This document shows positions 50,142 through 59,915 of a stretch of 64,000 nucleotides of DNA, in pieces. Each line of letters opens with the position of its first letter. Position 1 is the stretch's first letter. The stretch is from positions 32,257 through 96,256 of the forward strand of contig JAZRAA010000031.1 of NCBI GenBank assembly GCA_045634325.1, read 5' to 3'. The position numbers were made by a program, and so were the translations under genes. The DNA comes from URNF01 sp045634325. Lineage in GTDB: Bacteria > Bacillota > Clostridia > Oscillospirales > Acutalibacteraceae. The notes beneath the pieces were generated by a model. It worked only from the letters and a program-made list of their open reading frames with translations, did not search any database and was not told the DNA's origin.

Positions 50142-50155
50142 CTTATACTCCTTTT

Positions 50156-50183
50156 GTATGGGGTGGCGATTGCCACCCCATAC
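50156..50183 (-). other. Intercistronic hairpin between ilvC and ilvD
   Basis: A perfect 12-bp stem (50156-50167 with 50172-50183) with a four-base loop. The next downstream bases are the ilvD ribosome site, and there is no T-run, so termination is unlikely. It may set relative expression by blocking decay or limiting ribosome entry. Confidence 0.65.
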
Positions 50184-50196
50184 AGCAAAGAATTTT

Positions 50197-51213
50197 TTAG
50201 TTGTTGATCAGTTTGTCTTCGTCAGACCAGCTATACAGTTTGCGGATGTCCGCACCCACCACTTCAGCGGGATGTTCAGCCGCAATTTTACGCATAGCGT
50301 TGAAATGCACCTGAGAGCCTGCTTCGGACATATCGAGCAGGAAGTCTTTTGCGAAAGTGCCGTCTTGGATGTCTTTGAGCACCTGTTTCATCGCTTTTTT
50401 GGTCTCTTCGGTGATAATCTTCGGACCGGTGATGTAGTCGCCGTATTCCGCAGTGTTGGAAACGGAATAACGCATGCCCGCAAAACCGCTCTGGTAAATC
50501 AAATCAACGATGAGTTTCATCTCATGGATGCACTCAAAGTAGGCGTTGCGGGGGTCATAGCCCGCTTCCACCAAGGTTTCAAAGCCCGCTTGCATCAATG
50601 CGCAAACGCCGCCGCACAACACCGCTTGTTCGCCAAACAGGTCGGTTTCGGTTTCGGTGCGGAAGTTGGTTTCCAACACGCCTGCACGTGCGCCGCCGAT
50701 ACCCAGTGCATAAGCGAGGCCAATTTCCAGTGCGTCGCCGGTAGCATCCTGTTCCACCGCAATCAAGCAGGGCACGCCTTTGCCCAGTTGATATTCACTG
50801 CGCACGGTGTGGCCGGGGCCTTTAGGCGCAACCATGATGACGTTGACGTCCTTGGGCGGTTTGATGCAGCCGTAGTGGATGTTGAAGCCATGGGCAAACG
50901 CCAAGGTTTTACCGGCGGTGAGGTTGGGTTCGATGCTCTCTTTGTAGAGTTTTGCTTGGCTTTCGTCGTTGATGAGAATCATAATCAAATCAGCGGCTTT
51001 CGCAGCATCGGCAGCGGTCATAACGGTCATACCCTGTTTTTCCGCTTTCGCCCAGCTTTTGCTGCCTTCATACAAACCAACGATGACATTCACACCGCTC
51101 TCTTTCAAGTTCAAAGCGTGTGCGTGGCCTTGGGAGCCGTAACCGATGATAGCGACGGTTTTGCCGCTCAGTTTTTGCAGGTCACAATCCTGCTGATAGA
51201 AAATTCTTGCCAT
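50197..51213 (-). CDS. ilvC: Ketol-acid reductoisomerase
   Basis: A 338-residue class I enzyme: VAIIGYGSQGHAHALNLKESG is the NAD(P)-binding fold, APKGPGHTVRSEY and LVEAGYDPRNAYFECIHEMKLIVDLIY the Mg/substrate helices. ATG at 51213 is preferred over one two codons earlier because of spacing to AAAGAGG. It reduces and isomerises acetolactate or acetohydroxybutyrate. Confidence 0.97.
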   Translation of the reverse strand: MARIFYQQDCDLQKLSGKTVAIIGYGSQGHAHALNLKESGVNVIVGLYEGSKSWAKAEKQGMTVMTAADAAKAADLIMILINDESQAKLYKESIEPNLTAGKTLAFAHGFNIHYGCIKPPKDVNVIMVAPKGPGHTVRSEYQLGKGVPCLIAVEQDATGDALEIGLAYALGIGGARAGVLETNFRTETETDLFGEQAVLCGGVCALMQAGFETLVEAGYDPRNAYFECIHEMKLIVDLIYQSGFAGMRYSVSNTAEYGDYITGPKIITEETKKAMKQVLKDIQDGTFAKDFLLDMSEAGSQVHFNAMRKIAAEHPAEVVGADIRKLYSWSDEDKLINN

Positions 51214-51240
51214 TTTCATTACCTCTTTCTTATATATACA

Positions 51241-51747
51241 TTATAAATTAGTGACTTTGCGAATGGTGGTGTCGCCACGTTCCAACGACACGACACCGGT
51301 GCGACAAATTTCGAGAATGGTGAAATCGCTCATCAGACGAATGAAATCATCAATGCGGCTGCTTTCATCGGTCAACTGCAAAATGATGTTTTCACGGGTA
51401 TAGTCGAGCGTTTTCGCTTTGAACGCATCGGCGGCGGCACGAATTTCATCGTATGCGCCCGCCGTGTTTTCCATTTTGATGAGCAACAATTCACGAGAAA
51501 TGCTGTTTTCGGGTTTATATTCCTGCACCGAACACACGTCGGGCAGTTTATACAACTGGTTAATCAATTGTTGCTTGACACCCGCTTCGCCCTCGAACTG
51601 TACGGTGATACGGGACAGTGCGGGGGATTCGGTTTCGCTCACGGTCAGCGAATTGATGTTGAACTGACGGCGGCGGAACATACTGGTGACACGATTGAGC
51701 ACACCAAACTGGTTGCGCACCAACACGGCAACGGTATATCTCTCCAT
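51241..51747 (-). CDS. ilvN: Acetolactate synthase small (regulatory) subunit
   Basis: A 168-residue regulatory subunit. ERYTVAVLVRNQFGVLNRV is the ACT domain, with SLTVSETESPALSRITVQF following and a C-terminal half (VNLIKMENTAGAYDEI-like) typical of IlvN/IlvH. It gives valine feedback. ATG at 51747, one base after the ilvB stop, is preferred over an upstream GTG. Confidence 0.95.
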   Translation of the reverse strand: MERYTVAVLVRNQFGVLNRVTSMFRRRQFNINSLTVSETESPALSRITVQFEGEAGVKQQLINQLYKLPDVCSVQEYKPENSISRELLLIKMENTAGAYDEIRAAADAFKAKTLDYTRENIILQLTDESSRIDDFIRLMSDFTILEICRTGVVSLERGDTTIRKVTNL

Positions 51748-51748
51748 A

Positions 51749-53416
51749 TCAGTCACCCACCTTCACAATAATGTCATCCATACTACCGCCGGGCGGCAGC
51801 ATCGGTAACACAAACTCGTCTTTGTCAATCACACATTCAACGAGGAACGGACCGTCCGCTTTGAACGCCGCATCCAGCGCAGTTTCCACCTCATCCAAAG
51901 TGGTGGCACGCATTGCCTGTCCGCCAAACGCCTCGGTGAGTTTCACAAAGTCGGTAGCACGGTCCAGCACCGTTTCGGAATAGTGTTTATTGAAAAACAG
52001 CGTTTGCCACTGGCGCACCATACCCAGCACGCCGTTATTGAGCAGGAAAATCACCAACGGCACTTTGTTTTTCACCGCCGTAGCCATTTCGTTCAAACAC
52101 ATACCGAAACTGCCGTCACCCGTGACCAGCACGGTGCGTTCACCTGTGGCGAATGCGGCACCGATAGCGGCACCCATGCCAAAGCCCATCGTACCCAGAC
52201 CGCCGCTGGATAAGAAACGACGGGGATTTTTGAAGGACAACGTTTGCGCCGCCCACATTTGATGCTGTCCGACGTCGGTGGCAACGGGGGTGTTGTCACC
52301 CAAGCGTTTATCCAGCGCCGACAACACGTTGCGAGGGGTCATGCCGTCACGTGTATCCAGTGCGTTTTCACCGTCTGCTTTGAATTTCGCAATTTCCCCT
52401 TGCCAATCGGGCAAACTTTTTTGCTGTAACAACGGCAACAATTGTTGCACGGTGCATTTCAAGTCTCCACGCAAGCCGTGCGCCGCATTGACCGTCTTGG
52501 ACAACTCCGCACCGTCAATGTCGATATGCACGATTTTCGCACCGGTCGCAAATTTTGTGCGGTCACCGGTCACACGGTCGTTGAACCGTCCGCCAAGCGC
52601 AATAATGCAATCTGCGTGGTGCATGGCGGTAGAGCACGCATAGTGACCGTGCATACCCTGCATGCCGAGGAAACGAGGATGATTGGTCGGCACACCCGAC
52701 AAACCCATCAGCGAACAACCCATCGGCGCATCCAGTTTCTCCGCAAGCGCAATCACCTCGTCACGTGCATTAGCGGCAAGCACGCCACCGCCGAAATACA
52801 CAAACGGTCTGCGGGATTGGTTGATGCATGCCGCCGCTTGCTGAATGCGAATTTCTTTCGCCGCAAAGCTCGGGTCTGCTTCCATTTTTTGCTGCGGGAC
52901 GTATTCGCCCATCGCAATCTGCACGTCTTTGGGAATATCAATCAGCACCGGACCGGGTCTGCCGGATTTGGCGAGGCGGAACGCTTCCCGCACGGTGAAC
53001 GCCAACTGCTCCACACTGCCCACAAAGAAATTGTGTTTGGTAATCGGCAGGGTGACACCGGTGATGTCAATTTCCTGAAAACTGTCCGTACCGATTTGGG
53101 CGCTGGGCACGTTACCCGTAATCGCCACCATCGGCACCGAATCGAGATACGCCGTCGCAATACCGGTCACCAAATTGGTCGCACCCGGACCCGACGTCGC
53201 AATCACCACGCCCACTTCGCCGCTCGCACGGGCGTATCCGTCCGCTGCGTGCGCCGCACCTTGTTCGTGTGCGGATAATACGTGGTGTATATTTTCTTTA
53301 TATTTATACAGAGAGTCATAGATGTGGATGACCTGACCGCCGGGGTAACCGAACACGGTACTGCAACCTTGTTCTATGAGGGTCTGTACCAATATATCTG
53401 CACCTGAAAGTTGCAT
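51749..53416 (-). CDS. ilvB: Acetolactate synthase large subunit
   Basis: A 555-residue ThDP enzyme: FGYPGGQVIHIYDSLY, the catalytic Glu in LSAHEQGAAHAADGYAR, TSGPGATNLVTGIATAYLDS, GSLGTMGFGMGAAIGAAF-like SGGLGTMGFGMGAAIGAA, and the ThDP motif GDGSFGMCLNEMATA...NNGVLGMV. It condenses pyruvate into acetolactate. It precedes ilvN directly. Confidence 0.96.
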   Translation of the reverse strand: MQLSGADILVQTLIEQGCSTVFGYPGGQVIHIYDSLYKYKENIHHVLSAHEQGAAHAADGYARASGEVGVVIATSGPGATNLVTGIATAYLDSVPMVAITGNVPSAQIGTDSFQEIDITGVTLPITKHNFFVGSVEQLAFTVREAFRLAKSGRPGPVLIDIPKDVQIAMGEYVPQQKMEADPSFAAKEIRIQQAAACINQSRRPFVYFGGGVLAANARDEVIALAEKLDAPMGCSLMGLSGVPTNHPRFLGMQGMHGHYACSTAMHHADCIIALGGRFNDRVTGDRTKFATGAKIVHIDIDGAELSKTVNAAHGLRGDLKCTVQQLLPLLQQKSLPDWQGEIAKFKADGENALDTRDGMTPRNVLSALDKRLGDNTPVATDVGQHQMWAAQTLSFKNPRRFLSSGGLGTMGFGMGAAIGAAFATGERTVLVTGDGSFGMCLNEMATAVKNKVPLVIFLLNNGVLGMVRQWQTLFFNKHYSETVLDRATDFVKLTEAFGGQAMRATTLDEVETALDAAFKADGPFLVECVIDKDEFVLPMLPPGGSMDDIIVKVGD

Positions 53417-53437
53417 ATATATCCATTTCCTTTCTAG

Positions 53438-54514
53438 TTAGATTGCCGCCGCAATGGCATCGCCCATCTGACAGCAACCGACCTTTTGGCAATCGGTTTC
53501 GCCACGGTAAATGTCAGCGGTGCGCAAGCCTGCATCCAACACGGTGGATACTGCCGCCTCGATTGCGTCCGCTTCTTTGGGCATATCAAAACTATACCGC
53601 AACATCATAGCGGCGGACAAGATGGTGCCGATGGGGTTGGCAATATCCATGCCCGCAATGTCGGGGGCGGAACCGTGGATGGGTTCATACAAACCATTGG
53701 TGGTCGCACCCAGACTGGAGGACGGAATCATACCGATAGAGCCGGTAATCATGGACGCTTCGTCCGACAAAATGTCACCGAACATATTCTCGGTCACCAC
53801 CACGTCAAACTGGGCGGGGTTTTTGACAATCTGCATCGCACAATTGTCAACGAGCATATCGGTCAGTTCCACGTCGGGATACTGCTCGGCCAATGCGTGC
53901 ATCACCTTTTTCCAAAGGCGAGACGAATCCAGCACGTTGCTCTTTTCCACCGAGCACAAACGGCCGCCACGTTTGCGGGCGGTCTCGAATGCAATACGGC
54001 CGATGCGTTCAATTTCGCTTTCACTGTATTGCAAAACGTCGGTAGCAACCTGTTCGCCGTTCACTTCGTCGGTGCGGTGTTCACCGAAATAAATACCGCC
54101 AATCAGTTCACGCACGATGATAAAATCGATGCCTTGTTCCACGATTGCAGGAGCAAGCGGGGATGCCGCAGACAGTTGTTTCCAAATTTTTGCGGGGCGG
54201 TTGTTACTGTAAACGCCCATGCCCGCACGCAAGCGGAGTAACCCTTTTTCGGGACGTTTGTCACCGGGGAGATGGTTCCATTTGTCACCGCCTACCGCAC
54301 CGAGCAATACGCTGTCGGCGGCAAGGCATTTTTCCAGCATTTCTTGGGGCAACGGGTCGCCGTGTTTATCAATAGCAACACCGCCCATGTCCACGTCGGT
54401 GTACGAAAAGGTGTGTCCGAATTTATTGGCGACTTTGTCCAATACCTTGATGGCTTCGTTGACGATTTCGGGACCGATACCGTCACCACGGATAACCGCA
54501 ATGTTCTTATTCAC
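53438..54514 (-). CDS. leuB: 3-isopropylmalate dehydrogenase
   Basis: A 358-residue NAD-linked enzyme: NIAVIRGDGIGPEIVNEAIKVL, RELIGGIYFGEHR, NMFGDILSDEASMITGSIGM and EPIHGSAPDIAGMDIANPIGT. Converts 3-isopropylmalate to 2-ketoisocaproate after spontaneous decarboxylation. GTG start with GGAGG upstream; two bases after leuD. Confidence 0.96.
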   Translation of the reverse strand: MNKNIAVIRGDGIGPEIVNEAIKVLDKVANKFGHTFSYTDVDMGGVAIDKHGDPLPQEMLEKCLAADSVLLGAVGGDKWNHLPGDKRPEKGLLRLRAGMGVYSNNRPAKIWKQLSAASPLAPAIVEQGIDFIIVRELIGGIYFGEHRTDEVNGEQVATDVLQYSESEIERIGRIAFETARKRGGRLCSVEKSNVLDSSRLWKKVMHALAEQYPDVELTDMLVDNCAMQIVKNPAQFDVVVTENMFGDILSDEASMITGSIGMIPSSSLGATTNGLYEPIHGSAPDIAGMDIANPIGTILSAAMMLRYSFDMPKEADAIEAAVSTVLDAGLRTADIYRGETDCQKVGCCQMGDAIAAAI

Positions 54515-54516
54515 GT

Positions 54517-55002
54517 TCAGTCCTCCTTCAACGAGGCGAGCAAGCCGCCTTTTGCGATAATGTTCTGAATGAACGGCGGGAACGCCGCCGCTTTGAAGGT
54601 TTCGCCGGTGGTGATGTCGGTGATAACACCGGTATCAAAGTCTACCTCGACCTCATCCCCCGCCGCAATGGCGTTTGCCGCCGCTTCGCATTCGAGAATC
54701 GGCAAGCCGATGTTGATAGCGTTGCGGTAGAAGATGCGGGCAAAACTCTTGGCAATAACGCAACCCGTACCGCAGGTTTTGATAACCAACGGTGCGTGTT
54801 CGCGGGATGAACCGCAACCGAAGTTCCAGCCCGCCACCATCACGTCGCCTTTTTTGACTTTTTTGACGTAATCGGGGTCAATATCCTCCATACAATGCTT
54901 CGCAAGTTCGTTGGCATCGGCGGTATTCAAGTACCGCGCGGGGATAATGACGTCGGTATCCACGTTATCGGGATAGGTATATACAGTGCCTCTCGTTTTC
55001 AT
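54517..55002 (-). CDS. leuD: 3-isopropylmalate dehydratase small subunit
   Basis: A 161-residue small swivelling domain: YPDNVDTDVIIPARYLNT, GWNFGCGSSREHAPLVIK, AKSFARIFYRNAINIGLPIL and ECEAAANAI. It forms the isomerase with LeuC, encoded three bases upstream. Confidence 0.96.
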   Translation of the reverse strand: MKTRGTVYTYPDNVDTDVIIPARYLNTADANELAKHCMEDIDPDYVKKVKKGDVMVAGWNFGCGSSREHAPLVIKTCGTGCVIAKSFARIFYRNAINIGLPILECEAAANAIAAGDEVEVDFDTGVITDITTGETFKAAAFPPFIQNIIAKGGLLASLKED

Positions 55003-55005
55003 CTG

Positions 55006-56265
55006 TCAAACCTCCTTAGGCGCGGTGATGTAGCCTGTCAGCGCCGACGAAGCGGCGGTGAGCGGAGAAGCGAGATACACTTCACTGTCCACGTGACCCA
55101 TTCTGCCGACAAAGTTGCGGTTGGTGGTGGCGATACAACGTTCACCCGCCGCCAAAATGCCCATATAGCCGCCAAGGCAAGGACCGCAAGTGGGGGTGGA
55201 AACCACCGCACCCGCATCGATGAACGCCGTGATGTAGCCACGCTCGACACATTCACGGTAAATCTGCATGGTGGCGGGGATGATGATGCAACGGACACCG
55301 TCAGCAACCTTGTTGCCGTTCAATACTTCAAACGCCGCTTGCATATCTTCCATTCTGCCGTTGGTGCAACTGCCGATAACCACCTGGTCAATCTTGATGT
55401 CGGACAATTCCGTTGCGGGACGGGTGTTTTCCGGCAGATGCGGACAACTTACGATGGGGGTCATCGCACTCAAATCGATTTCGATAACCTGTTCGTACAC
55501 GGCATCCGCATCAGCAGTATATTCCACGGGGGTACGCTCCGAGCGACCCGCCAAATACGCACGGGTCACGTCGTCAACGGGGAAAATGCCGTTTTTGGCA
55601 CCCGCTTCAATCGCCATATTACAAATGCAAAGCCGGTCGTCCATCGAAAGCGAAGCAACGCCCTCGCCCACAAATTCCATACTGCGATACAAAGCGCCGT
55701 CCACACCGATTTTACCGATGATATAGAGAATCACGTCTTTGCCGCTGCAAGTAGCAGGCAGTTTGCCTTTCAGTTCAAATTTGATAGCCGCGGGAACCTT
55801 GAACCACGCCATACCGGTCGCCATACCCGCCGCCATATCGGTGGAACCGACACCGGTGGAGAATGCGCCCAGCGCACCGTAGGTACAGGTGTGGCTGTCC
55901 GCACCAATGATGCAGTCGCCCGCCGTTACCACGCCTTGTTCGGGAAGCAGGGCGTGTTCGATGCCCATTTTCCCCACGTCGTAAAAGTGGCTGACACAAT
56001 GTTCGCAAGCAAATTCACGGCATTGTTTGGATTGTTCGGCGGCTTTGATGTCCTTGTTGGGCACAAAGTGGTCGAGCACAATCGCCACACGGTCTTTGTC
56101 AAACACTTTATCAAAACCCGCTTTGTGAAACTCGTTCACTGCCACGGGGGTGGTAATATCGTTACCCAGCACAATATCCAGTTTTGCGCTGATAAGTTGA
56201 CCTGCCTCCACGCTGTCTAACCCGGCGTGAGCGGCGAGGATTTTTTGTGTCATGGTCATGCCCAT
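55006..56265 (-). CDS. leuC: 3-isopropylmalate dehydratase large subunit
   Basis: A 419-residue aconitase-family subunit. Fe-S ligands are in VIGSCTNGRMEDM and TPTCGPCLGG; DHFVPNKDIKAAEQ, GADSHTCTYGALGAF and TTNRNFVGRMGH are family motifs. The start is uncertain among three in-frame ATGs; 56265 is used for the spacing to AAGGGG. It belongs to the bacterial HACN/LeuC2-like group, some of which act on homoaconitate, but the leu context favours isopropylmalate. Confidence 0.95.
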   Translation of the reverse strand: MGMTMTQKILAAHAGLDSVEAGQLISAKLDIVLGNDITTPVAVNEFHKAGFDKVFDKDRVAIVLDHFVPNKDIKAAEQSKQCREFACEHCVSHFYDVGKMGIEHALLPEQGVVTAGDCIIGADSHTCTYGALGAFSTGVGSTDMAAGMATGMAWFKVPAAIKFELKGKLPATCSGKDVILYIIGKIGVDGALYRSMEFVGEGVASLSMDDRLCICNMAIEAGAKNGIFPVDDVTRAYLAGRSERTPVEYTADADAVYEQVIEIDLSAMTPIVSCPHLPENTRPATELSDIKIDQVVIGSCTNGRMEDMQAAFEVLNGNKVADGVRCIIIPATMQIYRECVERGYITAFIDAGAVVSTPTCGPCLGGYMGILAAGERCIATTNRNFVGRMGHVDSEVYLASPLTAASSALTGYITAPKEV

Positions 56266-56268
56266 TGG

Positions 56269-57939
56269 TTAGTTCCCCTTTACTGCATTGTTATACGCAC
56301 TGAGCAGCGCATGTGCACCCGCACGGATAATATCGGTGTCGGTACCCGCACCCCAGTGCATCACGCCGTCGGCGGTTTTCAGACCGATATATGCGGCGGC
56401 GGTGGATTCGGAGTTTTCACGTTGCATGCTGTGTTCGGTGTACTCGGTGAGCGTGTAGGTCTCGCCGGTATACGCTTTGAGCGCATTGGACACCGCATCC
56501 AGCGAACCGTTGCCGTAGGTGTGCAAGGTTTGTGTTTCGTTTTCACGGGTGAAGGTGATAAACAACTCCACGCCCGCCGCACCCTGTGTGAAATGCATGG
56601 TTTTGATAGTGATGGGGGCGGCGATGTTGAGATAGCTGTCTTCGAAAATGGTTTGAATGTCCTCCACTTTCAACTCACGATGTTCGTGGTCGGACACATT
56701 TTTGCATACGTAACTGAAATGTTCACGCATAGCAGCGGGCAAGGTATACCCGCAGTTTTGTTCCAGAATGAAACCGATACCGCCTTTGCCGCTCTGGGAA
56801 TTGACGCGGATAACGTCCGCATCGTATGTACGGGAAATGTCGGTCGGGTCAATCGGAATATACGGCACGTCCCAACGGGTGCGGTTGTTTTCTTCACGGT
56901 AGTGCATACCTTTTGCAATCGCATCCTGATGACTGCCGGAGAACGCCGCAAACACCAGTGCGCCCGCATACGGAGAACGCTCATACACGTGCATTCTGGT
57001 GCACGCTTCATACGTTTCCACGATGGTGGGCATATCCGAGAAATCGAGTTTGGGGTCAACGCCGTGGGAATACATATTCATCGCCAGCGTGATAATATCC
57101 ACGTTGCCGGTGCGCTCGCCGTTACCGAACAAGGTGCCTTCCACGCGGTCTGCGCCCGCCAGCAACGCCAGTTCGGTATCCGCAACGCCGGTGCCGCGGT
57201 CGTTATGCGGATGCAACGACACGGTGACGTGTTCGCGATATTTCAGGTTTTCGCACATATATTCCACCTGCGACGCATACACGTGCGGCAGGCTCATTTC
57301 CACCGTCACCGGCAGATTGATAATCACGTTATTGTCGGCACTCGGTTCTAACACGTCCAGCACCGCATTGCACACTTCCAGCGCATATTCGGGTTCGGTG
57401 CCGGTGAAGCTTTCGGGGGAATATTCAAAACGAAAGTTGCCTTCGTATTCGCTCGCCAGTTTTTTCACCAGTTTTGCGCCGTCCACCGCAATTTTCTTCA
57501 CCTGCTCTTTGCTTTTGCGGAACACCTGTTCACGCTGGGCAACGCTGGTGGAGTTATAAAAATGGATAACCGCATTGGGTGCACCTTTGCACGCTTCAAA
57601 CGTTTTGCGGATGATATGTTCACGTGCTTGGGTCAGCACTTGCACCGTCACGTCTTCGGGAATCATATCGTTTTCAATCAACGTGCGCAAAAATTCATAT
57701 TCCGTTTCGGAAGCGGCAGGGAAACCCACTTCGATTTCTTTGAAACCGAGTTTGAGCAACAGTTTATAAAACTTCAGTTTTTCTTCCAGGCTCATCGGGA
57801 TAACGAGGCTCTGGTTACCGTCACGCAAATCGACACTGCACCACTGCGGCGCTTTTTCGATATGGTCTTTGCTCGCCCATTTGATATGTTGACCGGGTGC
57901 GGGGAAATAGCCCACCCCGTATTTTTCAGGTTGCATCAT
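56269..57939 (-). CDS. leuA: 2-isopropylmalate synthase (LeuA2 type)
   Basis: A 556-residue enzyme, the longer type-2 form. DLRDGNQSL is the catalytic/metal motif, GFPAASETEYEF and SLHPHNDRGTG (HxH metal site) follow, then GTLFGNGERTGNVDI. The C-terminal part (about 430-556) is the leucine-sensing regulatory domain. Condenses acetyl-CoA and 2-ketoisovalerate. It follows ridA by 15 bases; the first or second Met may be the start. Confidence 0.96.
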   Translation of the reverse strand: MMQPEKYGVGYFPAPGQHIKWASKDHIEKAPQWCSVDLRDGNQSLVIPMSLEEKLKFYKLLLKLGFKEIEVGFPAASETEYEFLRTLIENDMIPEDVTVQVLTQAREHIIRKTFEACKGAPNAVIHFYNSTSVAQREQVFRKSKEQVKKIAVDGAKLVKKLASEYEGNFRFEYSPESFTGTEPEYALEVCNAVLDVLEPSADNNVIINLPVTVEMSLPHVYASQVEYMCENLKYREHVTVSLHPHNDRGTGVADTELALLAGADRVEGTLFGNGERTGNVDIITLAMNMYSHGVDPKLDFSDMPTIVETYEACTRMHVYERSPYAGALVFAAFSGSHQDAIAKGMHYREENNRTRWDVPYIPIDPTDISRTYDADVIRVNSQSGKGGIGFILEQNCGYTLPAAMREHFSYVCKNVSDHEHRELKVEDIQTIFEDSYLNIAAPITIKTMHFTQGAAGVELFITFTRENETQTLHTYGNGSLDAVSNALKAYTGETYTLTEYTEHSMQRENSESTAAAYIGLKTADGVMHWGAGTDTDIIRAGAHALLSAYNNAVKGN

Positions 57940-57954
57940 AAATATGTACTCTCC

Positions 57955-58329
57955 TTATCCGATTTCAGCGATGGTGTCGATTTCCACCAACACGTTTTTG
58001 GGCAGTGTGCGTACCGCCACGCAAGAACGAGCGGGTTTGCCGGTGAAGTAAGTAGCGTACACCTCGTTAAATGCGGCAAAATCGTTCATGTCCTGTAAAA
58101 AACAGGTGGTTTTCACCACACGGGTGATGTCACTGCCCGCCGCTTCCAACAAAGCGACGATGTTTTCGCAAACTTGTTTGGTTTGCGCTTCAATGGTTTC
58201 CCCCACCACCGTGGCGGTTTTGGGGTCAAGGGCGATTTGCCCCGATGTGAATACGAGATTGCCCACCACCTGTGCCTGCGAGTACGGGCCGATAGCGGCG
58301 GGTGCGTTTTCTGTTTGTATCGTTCTCAT
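57955..58329 (-). CDS. ridA: RidA family enamine/imine deaminase
   Basis: A 124-residue trimeric Rid protein: APAAIGPYSQAQVVGNLVFTSGQI, QTKQVCENIVALLEAAGSDI, RVVKTTCFLQDMNDFAAFNEVY, and the key Arg in PARSCVAVRTLPKNVLVEID. It hydrolyses reactive 2-aminoacrylate or aminocrotonate, the products released by IlvA. Its place directly after ilvA fits that. Confidence 0.95.
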   Translation of the reverse strand: MRTIQTENAPAAIGPYSQAQVVGNLVFTSGQIALDPKTATVVGETIEAQTKQVCENIVALLEAAGSDITRVVKTTCFLQDMNDFAAFNEVYATYFTGKPARSCVAVRTLPKNVLVEIDTIAEIG

Positions 58330-58332
58330 GGT

Positions 58333-59526
58333 TTACTCCTTGATTCTGAATCCTTCTTTTTTGAGTGCTTTGACAATTTCTTGTACGTGGTCGTAGTCTC
58401 TGGTTTCCATCGCCACACGCAAGAAACAACCGTTGATGCTTTCGGTGTCACCACGTTCATGGTGTACGCCGGTGACGTTGCCGCCGCAATCCGCAATGAT
58501 GCGGGACACGTCTTTCAATTGTCCGGGTTTGTCAATCAACTCGATAAGCAAACTGCTGGAACGACCGGATTTCATCAAACCACGTTTGATGACTCGTGAC
58601 AGGGTGGTTACGTCGATGTTACCGCCCGATACCACGCTGACAACCTTTTTACCTTCCAGCGGGAATTTATTAAACATTGCCGCCGCAACCGCAACAGCGC
58701 CTGCGCCTTCGGCAATCATTTTCTGTTTCTCAATCAATGCTAAAATCGCCGCCGCGATTTCGTCCTCGGTGACCAACGCAATGTCATCGACGTATTCTTT
58801 AATGAGTGCGTAGGTGTTTTCGCCCGGTTGTTTCACCGCAATACCGTCCGCAATGGTAGACACGCTTTCCAGCGCTTCGATTTTGCCGTTTTTCACTGCG
58901 TTATACATACTGGGGGCACCCGCCGCTTGCACACCATACACTTTGATGTTCGGGCGAATGGATTTGAGTGCGAATGCCACGCCCGCAATCAAACCGCCGC
59001 CGCCGATAGGCACGATAACCGCATCCACGTCTTCCAATTCATTGGCGATTTCCAAACCGACGGTGCCTTGTCCTGCGATAACCTGTTCATCGTCAAACGG
59101 ATGCACAAACGTATATCCCTTTTCGTCACGCAACTGCAACGCCTTTTGATACGCATCGTCATAGCAGCCTTGCACCAAGCACACCTGTGCGCCGTAACCT
59201 TTGGTCGCTTCCACTTTGGAAATGGGTGCGCTGTCCGGCAAACAAATCAACGAGGAAATGCCGCATTTAGATGCCGCCAACGCCACGCCTTGCGCATGGT
59301 TGCCCGCCGAGCAAGCAATCACACCCTTTGCCTTTTCTTCTTCGGACAAAGTGGCAATCTTATATCCCGAACCACGCAATTTAAACGAACCGGTGTTTTG
59401 CAGGTTTTCGGGTTTTAAGTATAAATCACACTGCGGCGCAATGCCCACCGCTCGCACAACGCTTGTCGGACGCACAATGTCTTTGAGCACGGCGGATGCG
59501 TGAAACACCTTATCAATGGTCAACAT
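58333..59526 (-). CDS. ilvA: Threonine ammonia-lyase
   Basis: A 397-residue PLP enzyme; PLP Lys is in NTGSFKLRGSGYK, with ACSAGNHAQGVALAAS, PIGGGGLIAGVAFALK and SGGNIDVTTLS. A single C-terminal ACT domain (about 325-397) makes it the shorter TdcB/IlvA form. It deaminates threonine to 2-oxobutyrate for isoleucine. First gene of the T-box operon; GAGGGAAAG precedes the ATG. Confidence 0.94.
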   Translation of the reverse strand: MLTIDKVFHASAVLKDIVRPTSVVRAVGIAPQCDLYLKPENLQNTGSFKLRGSGYKIATLSEEEKAKGVIACSAGNHAQGVALAASKCGISSLICLPDSAPISKVEATKGYGAQVCLVQGCYDDAYQKALQLRDEKGYTFVHPFDDEQVIAGQGTVGLEIANELEDVDAVIVPIGGGGLIAGVAFALKSIRPNIKVYGVQAAGAPSMYNAVKNGKIEALESVSTIADGIAVKQPGENTYALIKEYVDDIALVTEDEIAAAILALIEKQKMIAEGAGAVAVAAAMFNKFPLEGKKVVSVVSGGNIDVTTLSRVIKRGLMKSGRSSSLLIELIDKPGQLKDVSRIIADCGGNVTGVHHERGDTESINGCFLRVAMETRDYDHVQEIVKALKKEGFRIKE

Positions 59527-59624
59527 GTCTTTCCCTCGCTTATACCATAATCTTATATATTTATATATTTTTTATACCTTATTATATGTGACAGATACAC
59601 GGCATTTGTCGTACCTTCTCACAA

Positions 59625-59912
59625 AAAACAAGAAATCCTGTCTCTTTTGCAAAGAGACAGGATTTTTATCTCAAATAAAAATCTTGCGGTACCACTCTTC
59701 TTGCCGCCCTTTTGAACAGCCACTCACCACGACTGAAAAACACTTCAATCGCTCTGCGCAATAACGGGCGTACCCGTCTGCCCTACTTGGAAAACCGTTG
59801 GGGTCAGCCACTCCGAGGGGAGAAAACACACGCGCCGTCTTCGGTTCACACCAACCACCGATTCTCTGTGCACGACCTTCGTCTGCCTTGTGTCCTCATC
59901 AATGTGTTTTCG
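59625..59912 (-). promoter_or_regulatory. T-box riboswitch (Leu specifier) of ilv-leu operon
   Basis: On the - strand the T-box AGTGGTACCGCAAG lies at 59696-59683, just before a terminator with a perfect 15-bp stem (59633-59647 with 59651-59665) and a T-run. Upstream is the Stem I pattern AGAGAATCGGTGG, TTGGTGTGAACCGA, and the specifier region TTTTCTCCCCTCGGAG; aligning on the GAG end as in Bacillus tyrS places CTC (leucine) in the specifier position. Uncharged tRNA-Leu would favour the antiterminator and transcription of ilvA onward. The 98 bases from the terminator to the ilvA ATG hold AT-rich leader sequence with a TATAAT-like element but no clear gene. Confidence 0.9.
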
Positions 59913-59915
59913 GCT

